In this document: positions 1-5,308 of the stretch, one piece after another
How positions within the stretch are numbered: the first letter of the stretch is position 1
How the letters are laid out: each line of letters begins with the position of its first letter
From: an uncultured Flavobacteriaceae bacterium
GTDB lineage: Bacteria > Bacteroidota > Bacteroidia > Flavobacteriales > Flavobacteriaceae
Reading direction: 5' to 3'
Assembly: GCA_947311815.1 (NCBI GenBank)
Contig: CAMZMA010000139.1
Coordinates: 1-5,308, forward strand
Length of the DNA: 5,308 nucleotides
Notes under the pieces: model-generated
Seen by the model: only the letters and a program-made list of their open reading frames with translations
What the model was told of the DNA's origin: nothing
The model's database searches: none
Position numbers and translations under genes: made by a program

Positions 1-107
1 CCGCCAATTCTAAATTCGCGCATTAAATTGTTTGCTTCTTGTACTGTTGCCTCTTTTTCTACAGTACAAGAAGCAAACAATTTAATGCGCGAATTTAGAA
101 TTGGCGG
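1..107. repeat. Perfect 47-bp inverted repeat with 13-nt loop (probable fold-back artefact)
   Basis: Positions 1-47 are the exact reverse complement of 61-107, separated by a 13-nt pyrimidine-rich loop (48-60). The right arm is in frame with guaB and encodes a normal CBS-domain segment (TVQEANNLMREFRIGG), so the right arm is the genuine sequence and the left arm is an antisense copy of it. A perfect palindrome of this length inside a conserved housekeeping gene, exactly at the edge of the sequence, is typical of fold-back chimeras from whole-genome amplification or library preparation, or of a contig-end assembly error. A biological hairpin is very unlikely because it would destroy guaB. Confidence 0.93.
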
Positions 108-1212
108 AATACCTGTTGTTGACAAACAAGGTATTTTAATAGGAATTTTAACCAATAGAGATTTAAGATTTGAAAAAGATTATTCGCGTCAAATTTCCGA
201 AATTATGACTTCTAAAAATTTGGTAACTGTTGCTAAAGGAACATCGTTAGAAGAAGCCGAGGTTATTTTACAACAAAATAAAATTGAAAAATTACCTGTT
301 GTAAGTAATGATAACGAGTTGGTGGGACTTATAACTTTTAGAGATATAACGAAAGTAACTCAAAAACCAAATGCCAATAAAGATAATTTTGGTAGATTAC
401 GTGTTGCTGCTGCCTTAGGAGTTACTAAAGATGCCGTACTTAGAGCAGAAGCTTTGGTAAAAGCAGGTGTAGATGCCGTTATTATTGATACAGCGCACGG
501 ACATACACAAGGCGTGGTAAATGTGTTGAAAGAAGTAAAAAGTAAATTCCCGAATTTAGAGGTTGTGGTTGGTAATATAGCAACAGGTAAAGCCGCTAAA
601 TTTTTGGTTGATGCTGGTGCAGATGCGGTTAAAGTAGGTATTGGACCAGGTTCAATTTGTACCACAAGAATAGTTGCAGGAGTTGGTTTTCCACAATTTT
701 CTGCGGTATTAGAAGTGGCTGCAGCTATAAAAGGAAGTGGTGTTCCTGTAATTGCTGATGGCGGAATCCGTTATACGGGTGATATTCCTAAAGCCATTGC
801 TGCTGGTGCAGATTGTGTGATGTTGGGTTCTTTATTGGCAGGAACGAAAGAATCTCCTGGAGAAACCATTATTTATGATGGAAGAAAATTCAAGTCATAC
901 CGAGGCATGGGATCTATTGAAGCGATGAAAAAAGGCTCTAAAGATCGTTATTTTCAAGATGTAGAAGACGATATTAAAAAATTAGTTCCCGAAGGTATTG
1001 TAGGGCGTGTGCCTTATAAAGGCGAGTTACACGAAAGTATTCATCAATTTGTTGGTGGTTTACGAGCAGGTATGGGATACTGCGGAGCAAAAGACGTGGC
1101 TACTTTAAAAGAAACAGGTAAATTTGTAAGAATAACAGTATCAGGAATTAACGAAAGTCATCCGCATGACGTTGCCATTACCAAAGAATCTCCTAATTAT
1201 AGTAGAAGGTAG
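28..1212 (+). CDS. guaB: Inosine-5'-monophosphate dehydrogenase, 5'-truncated
   Basis: GuaB oxidises IMP to XMP with NAD+, the first committed step of guanine nucleotide synthesis in the cytoplasm. In the open frame counted from the TTG at 28, residues ~12-50 are the end of CBS domain 1, ~56-110 are CBS domain 2, and the rest is the IMPDH barrel. Visible motifs are DTAHGH, the catalytic loop GPGSICTTR with Cys211, the phosphate-binding DGGIR from Asp244, YRGMGS, the flap dyad Arg307-Tyr308 in DRYFQ, and the C-terminal GINESHPHD. There are 183 residues after the catalytic Cys, as in E. coli GuaB (Cys305 of 488), so about 95-105 N-terminal residues are missing. The TTG and roughly the first six codons lie in the fold-back arm and are not real; trustworthy coding begins at about 61. 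The true start and promoter are outside the window. Confidence 0.97.
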   Translation: MFASCTVASFSTVQEANNLMREFRIGGIPVVDKQGILIGILTNRDLRFEKDYSRQISEIMTSKNLVTVAKGTSLEEAEVILQQNKIEKLPVVSNDNELVGLITFRDITKVTQKPNANKDNFGRLRVAAALGVTKDAVLRAEALVKAGVDAVIIDTAHGHTQGVVNVLKEVKSKFPNLEVVVGNIATGKAAKFLVDAGADAVKVGIGPGSICTTRIVAGVGFPQFSAVLEVAAAIKGSGVPVIADGGIRYTGDIPKAIAAGADCVMLGSLLAGTKESPGETIIYDGRKFKSYRGMGSIEAMKKGSKDRYFQDVEDDIKKLVPEGIVGRVPYKGELHESIHQFVGGLRAGMGYCGAKDVATLKETGKFVRITVSGINESHPHDVAITKESPNYSRR

Positions 1213-1386
1213 GGTGTAAAAAAATGTGTGAGGAGAAGTTTTTAGAACGATTCGAATATGTAGTATGCTACACCGTATTTTAAAATGATTAATTTTCAGG
1301 TTTCGGTAATATTTATGGGGCTCAAATAGAATTAAAACGATGTATTTTTAGTGCATCTCAATATCAGTTTCTGAAAATTTTTACAT

Positions 1387-1418
1387 AAACTCACACGAAT
1401 ACAATGTTGTGAGGTTTT
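1387..1418 (+). terminator. Weak hairpin, possible guaB terminator
   Basis: CTCACA (1390-1395) pairs with TGTGAG (1408-1413) around a 12-nt loop, and AAA before it can pair with the TTT after a bulged G. The short U-run (GTTTT) makes it a poor terminator. It lies about 175 nt past the guaB stop. Confidence 0.25.
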
Positions 1419-1448
1419 AATGAAATAGATTTTTAGTTTTTCAAACCT

Positions 1449-1477
1449 ATTATGGATTTTTAGTCCATAGTTTTTTT
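1449..1477 (+). terminator. Candidate rho-independent terminator downstream of guaB
   Basis: TATGGA (1451-1456) pairs with TCCATA (1464-1469) around a 7-nt loop; the stem can be extended by a T-G and an A-T pair and is followed by seven Ts (1471-1477). The stem is short and AT-rich, and it lies ~240 nt beyond the guaB stop, so its role is uncertain. On the minus strand it lacks a U-tract, so it does not obviously end the glycosidase transcript. Confidence 0.4.
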
Positions 1478-1532
1478 GGGAGTGCTAATTTTCATGTTTA
1501 TAGGTGGTTGCGTGTGGGGGGTAGATTTGGTT

Positions 1533-2573
1533 TTACTCAATTTCGGTTATAGCAAACTCTAAAATTGCAATCGGTTTGTCTGATAATTCACTTAAAATTG
1601 GATAAATGTCATTCATAATTTCTGAAAATTCTTGATAATCTTCACCGTTTTCTTGTGGGCCATATATACTTACACCAAACCAATCAATATAATTGTCTCC
1701 AGGATAATAATTTTCAATTTTATTCCAATCTATATTTGGTTCGCTATATGCGTCAATGTGAAAAAACCAAGTTATATTATTTGCTCCGTTTGTATTACAA
1801 ATATCTATTATATGCCGATAGGCATCTCTAAACCTTTCTGCTCCATCAAATAAATTAGGATCTCCATATCCTGTGGTTTCACCAGCGCCATTGTATTGTC
1901 CATTCCAAGGGAACCAATTACCGTTCACTTCTGTTCCAAATTCAACCAGTAGAGGTATATTTGTATTTGCAGCATCAATGGCCCATTGTGTGAGTGCTGC
2001 ATCAAAATATCCATCAATTATTTTTTGCATTGTATAATTAGGGTCAGGGCCTCCTTCATCAAAATTGGTTCTTGACATAATTCTAATAAAAGGTATTTTT
2101 CCTGTAGAATTTATTGTATTAACTCTTGTTGTTGGAAATTGAATGTTATCATACCAATTATTTGAAAAGTAAGCCCAAACAATGTCCTTATTTACAAGTA
2201 TTTCGAAATTATGTATTCTTCCGCTTGTAACGATATCTTCTGTTCCTCCAAAATCAGGGTAGGCTGAATGATAGATTCCTGATGTTGGTTCAATAAGTTT
2301 ATTAGCGCTTAAATTTGTAGATGTAACAAATGTTGAAGTATTTACGCCATTTTTGTAAGCATTCAAACTTTCGGATGAAGAATTTACTTTTAACAAAGAG
2401 CGATCAAAGTTTTCGTGCCACCAAGATATTGCCTTAATTTTTGGATAATCATTACTTTCAAGACTTATAAAAGCATTTTTGATCCATTGAGCTTTTTTAT
2501 TTTCGGATATTACTTTTTTGTCTTTGTTACAAGCAAATAGGATTGATATTGTTATTAAAAATGTTATTTTCAT
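1533..2573 (-). CDS. GH26-like glycoside hydrolase lipoprotein with permuted domain order
   Basis: A 346-residue predicted secreted lipoprotein. Residues 1-14 form a signal peptide ending in the lipobox LFAC (lipidated Cys15). From residue 99 the protein reads as a GH26-type (beta/alpha)8 glycosidase: IYHSAYPDFGGTED (100-113), WAYFSNNW (133-140), PFIRIMSR (161-168), the acid/base region VEFGTEVNGNWFPWNG with Glu215, RFRDAYRHIIDIC (247-259), YYPGDNYIDWFGVSIYG (289-305), and the nucleophile strand KPIAILEF with Glu339. It ends seven residues after Glu339. The segment normally found after the nucleophile (KAQWIKNAF, YPKIKAISWWHE, NSSSESLNAY) is instead at residues 27-73, just behind the signal peptide. 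The His usually before the acid/base Glu is Thr214, so beta-mannanase activity is not assured. The ATG overlaps the symporter stop, pointing to translational coupling. GH26 membership is fairly secure; the substrate is not known. Confidence 0.88.
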   Translation of the reverse strand: MKITFLITISILFACNKDKKVISENKKAQWIKNAFISLESNDYPKIKAISWWHENFDRSLLKVNSSSESLNAYKNGVNTSTFVTSTNLSANKLIEPTSGIYHSAYPDFGGTEDIVTSGRIHNFEILVNKDIVWAYFSNNWYDNIQFPTTRVNTINSTGKIPFIRIMSRTNFDEGGPDPNYTMQKIIDGYFDAALTQWAIDAANTNIPLLVEFGTEVNGNWFPWNGQYNGAGETTGYGDPNLFDGAERFRDAYRHIIDICNTNGANNITWFFHIDAYSEPNIDWNKIENYYPGDNYIDWFGVSIYGPQENGEDYQEFSEIMNDIYPILSELSDKPIAILEFAITEIE

Positions 2574-3466
2574 TTTCTTCTAATCAACCACAAACCAAAA
2601 AAGGTAAACAATCCGTTTAATCCTAAAAGTTCAAAACTAAATTTGTATCCGTTAAAAATATCAACAGAATACCTATTTAGTAGATAGCTTATCGCTACTG
2701 AAAGCAAACAAACAATAAGCACATAGTTTTCTTTTACGTTGTGTTTGGTGTAAATTCCGAAGAAAAACAAACCTAATAAAGGACCATAAGTGTAGGAAGC
2801 AATGGTGAATAAGCCTGTAATAACATCTCTTTCTAAGACATAATTAAAAAGAACCACCACAATTACTAAAATTACAGAAATAACAATATGTACTTTTTTT
2901 CGCAAGCCTTTTTGTACAGATTGCTCTTTGTTTTCGATATCTAAAAAATCGACACAATAAGAGGTTGTTAAAGAAGTTAAGGCAGAATCTGCACTAGAAT
3001 ATGCTGCGGCAATAACTCCTAAAATAAATACCAATGCCAACGGAAGCCCTAAGCCACTTTTTACGGCTATCATCGGGAAAAGTAAATCGGTTCTCTTAAC
3101 GCCATCAATTGTAGGCACTTCTAGTCCGAATTTATTTGCATAAATATATAATAAAGCGCCTAGTAAAAGAAAAACAAAATTGACAATAACCAGTAACGAA
3201 ACCATCGATAGCATATTTTTTTGCGCTTCTTTTAAGTTTTTACAGGTCAAGTTTTTTTGCATCATATCTTGATCAACACCTGTCATGGCAACGGTTATAA
3301 AAATTCCTCCTAAAAACGATTTTAAGAAGTACGATTTTTCATGAATATCATCGGTAAATAAAATCTTACTAAAATCTTTTAACTCTTCTGAATGATAAAA
3401 TTCTAAAAAGCTCCATCCAATTTTTTGGTTGATGTAATAAATGGCAAAAACAACTGCCGATAACAT
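2570..3466 (-). CDS. C-terminal fragment of the frameshifted SSS symporter
   Basis: A 298-residue open frame that corresponds to residues 188-485 of the repaired protein. Its first Met (MLSAVVFAIYY) is an internal residue in a membrane helix, not a real start; the correct frame is open upstream to the frameshift at 3587-3590. It holds the Na+-site helix (AAYSSADSALTSL) and about eight membrane segments. Its TGA overlaps the ATG of the glycosidase (ATGA, 2570-2573). Confidence 0.75.
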   Translation of the reverse strand: MLSAVVFAIYYINQKIGWSFLEFYHSEELKDFSKILFTDDIHEKSYFLKSFLGGIFITVAMTGVDQDMMQKNLTCKNLKEAQKNMLSMVSLLVIVNFVFLLLGALLYIYANKFGLEVPTIDGVKRTDLLFPMIAVKSGLGLPLALVFILGVIAAAYSSADSALTSLTTSYCVDFLDIENKEQSVQKGLRKKVHIVISVILVIVVVLFNYVLERDVITGLFTIASYTYGPLLGLFFFGIYTKHNVKENYVLIVCLLSVAISYLLNRYSVDIFNGYKFSFELLGLNGLFTFFGLWLIRRK

Positions 3467-3534
3467 AAAAAATGTTTGTAAAGTATCTGTCCAAACAATG
3501 GTTTTTATACCGCTTCTGTGTGTGTAAACCCAAA

Positions 3535-4026
3535 TTAAGAAAATAGAAAAAATGACCGTAACAATAAACGGAACGCCCCATTCTTCAAAATTAAATATTG
3601 CATTGCCAATGCTACTAAAAAAATTCTGAAAGCAGCACCAATAATACGAGATAGTAAAAAGAAAAACGCCCCAATTTTATGAGATTTAGATCCTAAACGT
3701 TTGTTTAAATATTGATAAATAGACGTAACATTGTGCTTGTAGTACAATGGTAATAAAATGTATGCAATAATAATTACACCAACCACATAACCAAAAACCA
3801 TTTGCATATAACTAAATTTTGCTGTGGCAACAGTACCAGGAACCGATATAAAGGTAACTCCAGACAATGTAGCGCCAATCATACCAAAAGCAACAATATA
3901 CCAAGGCGATTGCCTTTTGGCTTTGAAAAAAGTTTCGTTACTATCATCTTTTCCTGTTAAGTAAGAAATGAGAAAAAGAACTGCGAAATACCCTAAAATA
4001 AGAAATAAAATGTGAAGTGGTTGCAT
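3535..4026 (-). CDS. N-terminal fragment of the frameshifted SSS symporter
   Basis: As sequenced, translation from the ATG at 4026 gives 163 residues. The first 146 are genuine symporter with four membrane segments (~4-22, 42-62, 73-96, 119-146). From residue 147 the frame is wrong (LKNGAFRLLLRSFFLFS) and it stops at once. The start fits the family and lies 17-18 nt below a candidate transcription start. Alone the fragment could not transport. Confidence 0.75.
   Translation of the reverse strand: MQPLHILFLILGYFAVLFLISYLTGKDDSNETFFKAKRQSPWYIVAFGMIGATLSGVTFISVPGTVATAKFSYMQMVFGYVVGVIIIAYILLPLYYKHNVTSIYQYLNKRLGSKSHKIGAFFFLLSRIIGAAFRIFLVALAMQYLILKNGAFRLLLRSFFLFS
3587..3590 (-). other. Frameshift site: one base missing from a homopolymer
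   Basis: The coding strand reads CAATATTTAATTTTGAAGAA. A fifth T in the last T-run restores ...QYLI-FEEWG... and a frame open to the natural stop at 2570. The run is only four to five bases long, so slippage, an assembly error and a true deletion are all possible. Confidence 0.85.
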
Positions 4027-4049
4027 GGTAAATATTTAATTATGATTTA

Positions 4050-4082
4050 CGAATGTAAGGTTTTAAATTGAAAAAAAACAAA
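4050..4082 (-). promoter_or_regulatory. Candidate Bacteroidota promoter of the symporter-glycosidase operon
   Basis: On the minus strand TTTG (4082-4079) is followed after 21 nt by TACATTCG (4057-4050), which differs from the -7 consensus TAnnTTTG at one position. Transcription would begin near 4044, leaving a leader of about 17 nt. No Shine-Dalgarno site is seen before the ATG at 4026, as is normal in this phylum. Confidence 0.45.
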
Positions 4083-4101
4083 TTTCTTAATTCTGAATTT
4101 G

Positions 4102-4109
4102 TAATTTTG
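4102..4109 (+). promoter_or_regulatory. -7 promoter box of recR (TAnnTTTG), possibly giving a leaderless mRNA
   Basis: TAATTTTG matches the Bacteroidota -7 consensus TAnnTTTG exactly and ends only five bases before the recR ATG at 4115. With the usual spacing, transcription would start at or within a few bases of the start codon. No good -33 TTTG lies at the expected distance; TTTC at 4083-4086 with a 15-nt spacer is the nearest and is weak. Confidence 0.6.
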
Positions 4110-4114
4110 CATTT

Positions 4115-4732
4115 ATGGATTTTTCTTCAAAACTTTTAGAAAACGCAGTTAACGAAGTTTCTCGATTACCAGGAATTGGTAAAAGAACCGCATTACGTTT
4201 GGTGTTGCATTTGTTAAGGCAACCTAAAGAACACACAGGGTATTTGGCAACCGCATTAACTACCTTACGGAATGATGTAAAAATTTGCGAAAAATGCCAT
4301 AATATTTCAGATACTGTTTTGTGCGATATTTGCCAAAGTCCGAAAAGAAATACCGAAATTATTTGCGTTGTAGAAGATATTAGAGATGTTATGGCGATAG
4401 AAAACACCGCACAATTTAAAGGATTGTACCATGTTTTGGGTGGAAAAATATCGCCGATTGAAGGAATTGGTCCACAAAATTTACACATAGATTCGCTTGT
4501 AAAAAAAGTACAAAGTGGCGAAGTAAAAGAATTAATTTTTGCGTTAAGCTCTACCATTGAGGGCGATACTACTAATTTTTATATTTACAAACAAATAGAA
4601 AAATACAATGTAACCACTTCTACCATTGCTCGTGGTATTTCGGTAGGAGATGAATTAGAATATGCCGATGAAATTACACTAGGGCGTAGTATTGTGAATA
4701 GAATTCCGTTTTCACAATCTTTAAAGGCATAA
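4115..4732 (+). CDS. recR: Recombination mediator protein RecR
   Basis: RecR works with RecO (and RecF) to load RecA on SSB-coated single-stranded DNA during gap and break repair in the cytoplasm. The 205-residue protein has the family's usual length and order: a helix-hairpin-helix with SRLPGIGKRTALRL (16-29); a four-Cys zinc finger with Cys58, Cys61, Cys70 and Cys73; and a Toprim domain from about residue 81, with CVVEDIRDV (Glu87, Asp88), LGGKISPIEGIGP, a STIEGDTT segment and the C-terminal ARGISVGDELEYADEITL. The start MDFSSKLLENAV fits the family; the ATG follows the promoter box so closely that no ribosome site fits in between. It is divergent from the symporter, with 88 bp between the two start codons, and is followed directly by a terminator, so it appears monocistronic. 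Confidence 0.97.
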   Translation: MDFSSKLLENAVNEVSRLPGIGKRTALRLVLHLLRQPKEHTGYLATALTTLRNDVKICEKCHNISDTVLCDICQSPKRNTEIICVVEDIRDVMAIENTAQFKGLYHVLGGKISPIEGIGPQNLHIDSLVKKVQSGEVKELIFALSSTIEGDTTNFYIYKQIEKYNVTTSTIARGISVGDELEYADEITLGRSIVNRIPFSQSLKA

Positions 4733-4733
4733 A

Positions 4734-4756
4734 AAAACTCACTAAAAGTGAGTTTT
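4734..4756. terminator. Rho-independent terminator after recR, likely bidirectional
   Basis: AAAACTCAC (4734-4742) and GTGAGTTTT (4748-4756) form a perfect 9-bp stem with a 5-nt TAAAA loop. A-runs precede and T-runs follow, so it can work for recR (its stop ends at 4732) and for the converging lipoprotein gene whose stop is at 4776. Confidence 0.85.
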
Positions 4757-4775
4757 AAATACAGTAAGTAATCAA

Positions 4776-5171
4776 TTAAATTCTTTTGAAAACAGTTTTG
4801 TATGTATATGTAACACTTTGGTCGATTTCACTATCTTCTATATAAAACGTGTTGTTATTGTTTTCAAAAACAATATTATTTTCTTCTCCTTCAATTATAT
4901 ATGTGCCAGAGTGTTTTGTCCAATCGCTGTTTTCTATAAAATTAGAACAATTATTATTCTCATCTATTTCGTAGCCATTTACTAAAATCGATCCATCTTC
5001 TTTAAACTCGATGGTTGTTCTTTTTTCACAAGTACCTGATACGTCAATTCCATTTTCTAGAGATTGAAATAATTGCCACTTCCCAATAATAGGGTCTAGA
5101 TCTGTTCCTTTTTCTGATTTACAAGCAAAAATAGAAATGCTTAGTATAAATAATAAGAATAATTTTTTCAT
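4776..5171 (-). CDS. Small lipocalin-like lipoprotein
   Basis: A 131-residue protein with a lipoprotein signal: Lys-Lys then a hydrophobic core and lipobox IFAC, lipidated Cys17. The mature part opens with DPIIGKWQL (26-34) and continues with TIEFKEDGSILVNG, SDWTKHSGTY and a C-terminal YKTVFKRI; a G-W near the start, an EF-DG turn and a row of short beta strands are typical of the lipocalin-like lipoproteins that are abundant in Flavobacteriia. Cys48 and Cys75 could form a disulfide, as is common in these proteins. Asn-rich turns (ENNNCSN, FENNNNTF) fit surface loops. Ligand and role are unknown. It has its own promoter and shares a terminator with convergent recR, so it is probably transcribed alone. 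Confidence 0.85.
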   Translation of the reverse strand: MKKLFLLFILSISIFACKSEKGTDLDPIIGKWQLFQSLENGIDVSGTCEKRTTIEFKEDGSILVNGYEIDENNNCSNFIENSDWTKHSGTYIIEGEENNIVFENNNNTFYIEDSEIDQSVTYTYKTVFKRI

Positions 5172-5198
5172 AATGTTTTTTTTAAAAGTTAATTAAGA

Positions 5199-5228
5199 CA
5201 AAGATAATAAATTAAATATTAATTCAAT
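5199..5228 (-). promoter_or_regulatory. Bacteroidota promoter of the lipocalin-like lipoprotein
   Basis: On the minus strand TATCTTTG (5206-5199) matches TAnnTTTG exactly, and ATTG (5228-5225), close to the -33 TTTG, lies 18 nt upstream. The predicted transcript starts near 5193 and has a leader of about 22 nt that is A-rich before the ATG at 5171. Confidence 0.65.
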
Positions 5229-5236
5229 TAAAATAA

Positions 5237-5308
5237 TTAATTTTCATTTTTCTCATCCTCTTTCATCAATTTTTTTTCAAACTTATCCCAATCTTTTTTT
5301 GTGCGTAC
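5237..5308 (-). CDS. C-terminal end of an unidentified protein, partial
   Basis: A minus-strand frame enters from the window edge and runs 23 codons to TAA at 5237-5239. It reads VRTKKDWDKFEKKL followed by MKEDEKNEN: a highly charged Lys/Glu-rich tail. The amphipathic DWDKFEKKL stretch and its position just upstream of the lipoprotein on the same strand support a real gene end, but 23 residues do not identify a family. It ends 65 nt before the lipoprotein start, which has its own promoter. Confidence 0.5.
   Translation of the reverse strand, partial: VRTKKDWDKFEKKLMKEDEKNEN

Larger units (their letters stand above)
1213..1532. other. Non-coding intergenic stretch between convergent guaB and the glycosidase
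   Basis: I see no convincing coding frame on either strand here. In the region just past the glycosidase stop I also looked for the missing tail of that protein (a KA-WI...YP-IKA pattern) and found none. The stretch holds two small hairpins (1387-1418 and 1449-1477), three copies of the 9-mer ATTTTTAGT (1344, 1429, 1456), TGTGAGG repeated at 1227 and 1408 with its complement CTCACA at 1390, and a GT/G-rich patch at 1504-1521 ending in six Gs, unusual for this AT-rich DNA. Converging transcripts probably end here. Confidence 0.6.
2570..4026 (-). pseudogene. Sodium:solute symporter (SSS family), broken by a single-base frameshift
   Basis: Restoring one T on the coding strand at the A-run 3587-3590 gives one continuous 485-residue frame, the usual length for Bacteroidota SSS transporters, which import solutes such as sugars or organic acids with Na+. 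The repaired junction reads QYLIFEEWGVPF and continues through HRSGIKTIVWTDTLQ, a typical SSS stretch that is absent from either fragment. Other family signs are SGVTFISVPG (55-64), LPLYYKHNVTSIYQYL (92-107), GVDQDMMQK (~250-258) and the Na+-site helix SSADSALTSL (~344-353). About 13 membrane segments can be traced. No other damage is seen, so this is either a recent mutation or a sequence error. It is first in a probable operon with the GH26-like gene. The solute cannot be told from sequence. Confidence 0.9.

Noticed and set aside
28..60. TTG at 28 as the real GuaB start
   Set aside because: It lies in the left arm or loop of the fold-back palindrome and would leave half of CBS domain 1 and the whole N-terminus of the barrel missing.
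1..107. Palindrome as a transposon end, attenuator or replication structure
   Set aside because: The right arm is ordinary guaB coding sequence and the left arm is an exact antisense copy located at the very edge, which fits an artefact far better.
360..665. Open frame of 101 codons on the minus strand inside guaB
   Set aside because: It is antisense to the most conserved part of GuaB and its protein is a low-complexity Ala/Thr/Pro/Leu mix with no family pattern.
1632..1853. 73-codon plus-strand frame inside the glycosidase gene
   Set aside because: It is antisense to conserved GH26 motifs, and its Ile/Tyr-rich product arises from the AT-rich codons of the real gene.
3369..3581. 70-codon minus-strand frame overlapping the symporter break
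   Set aside because: It is the third, wrong frame of the symporter; the repaired frame encodes the family stretch HRSGIKTIVWTDTLQ across the same bases.
4087..4557. 156-codon minus-strand frame opposite recR
   Set aside because: It is antisense to a complete, well-conserved RecR with its own promoter and terminator, and shows no domain pattern.
1..5308. CRISPR array, tRNA, rRNA, riboswitch or insertion sequence
   Set aside because: No spaced direct repeats, cloverleaf-like segments, transposase frame or paired terminal repeats with target duplications were seen on either strand.

Overview
The window looks like a chromosomal fragment from a marine-type Flavobacteriia (Bacteroidota). It is AT-rich, has A-rich leaders rather than Shine-Dalgarno sites, carries Bacteroidota-type -7 boxes (TAnnTTTG) ahead of two genes, and encodes two short-signal lipoproteins of the kind common in this group. 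The genes resemble flavobacterial housekeeping proteins (GuaB, RecR) interleaved with a small accessory transport/glycosidase pair.

Layout. 1-107 is a perfect 47-bp inverted repeat with a 13-nt loop inside guaB, most simply read as a fold-back artefact at a contig end. 61-1212 (+) is the 3' three quarters of guaB (IMP dehydrogenase). 1213-1532 is non-coding and holds two hairpins and a G-tract. 4026-1533 (-) is an apparent two-gene operon: a sodium:solute symporter broken by one missing base in an A4 run near 3587, then a GH26-type glycoside hydrolase lipoprotein whose start overlaps the symporter stop (ATGA). 4115-4732 (+) is recR, divergent from the symporter and closed by a strong hairpin terminator. 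5171-4776 (-) is a small lipocalin-like lipoprotein with its own promoter, and 5308-5237 (-) is the last 23 codons of an unidentified gene that runs out of the window.

How the genes relate. GuaB (guanine nucleotide synthesis) and RecR (recombinational repair) are housekeeping genes with no direct link to each other. The symporter and the glycosidase are probably co-transcribed and translationally coupled, which suggests release of a sugar or glycoside outside the inner membrane followed by sodium-driven uptake. There is no SusC/SusD pair in the window.

The most interesting observation is the order of segments in the GH26-like protein. What is normally the C-terminal end of the catalytic domain (after the nucleophile strand) sits directly behind the signal peptide, and the protein stops a few residues after the nucleophile Glu. 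This looks like a natural circular permutation of a (beta/alpha)8 barrel. I made this call by eye from remembered family patterns; no alignment or structure prediction was run.
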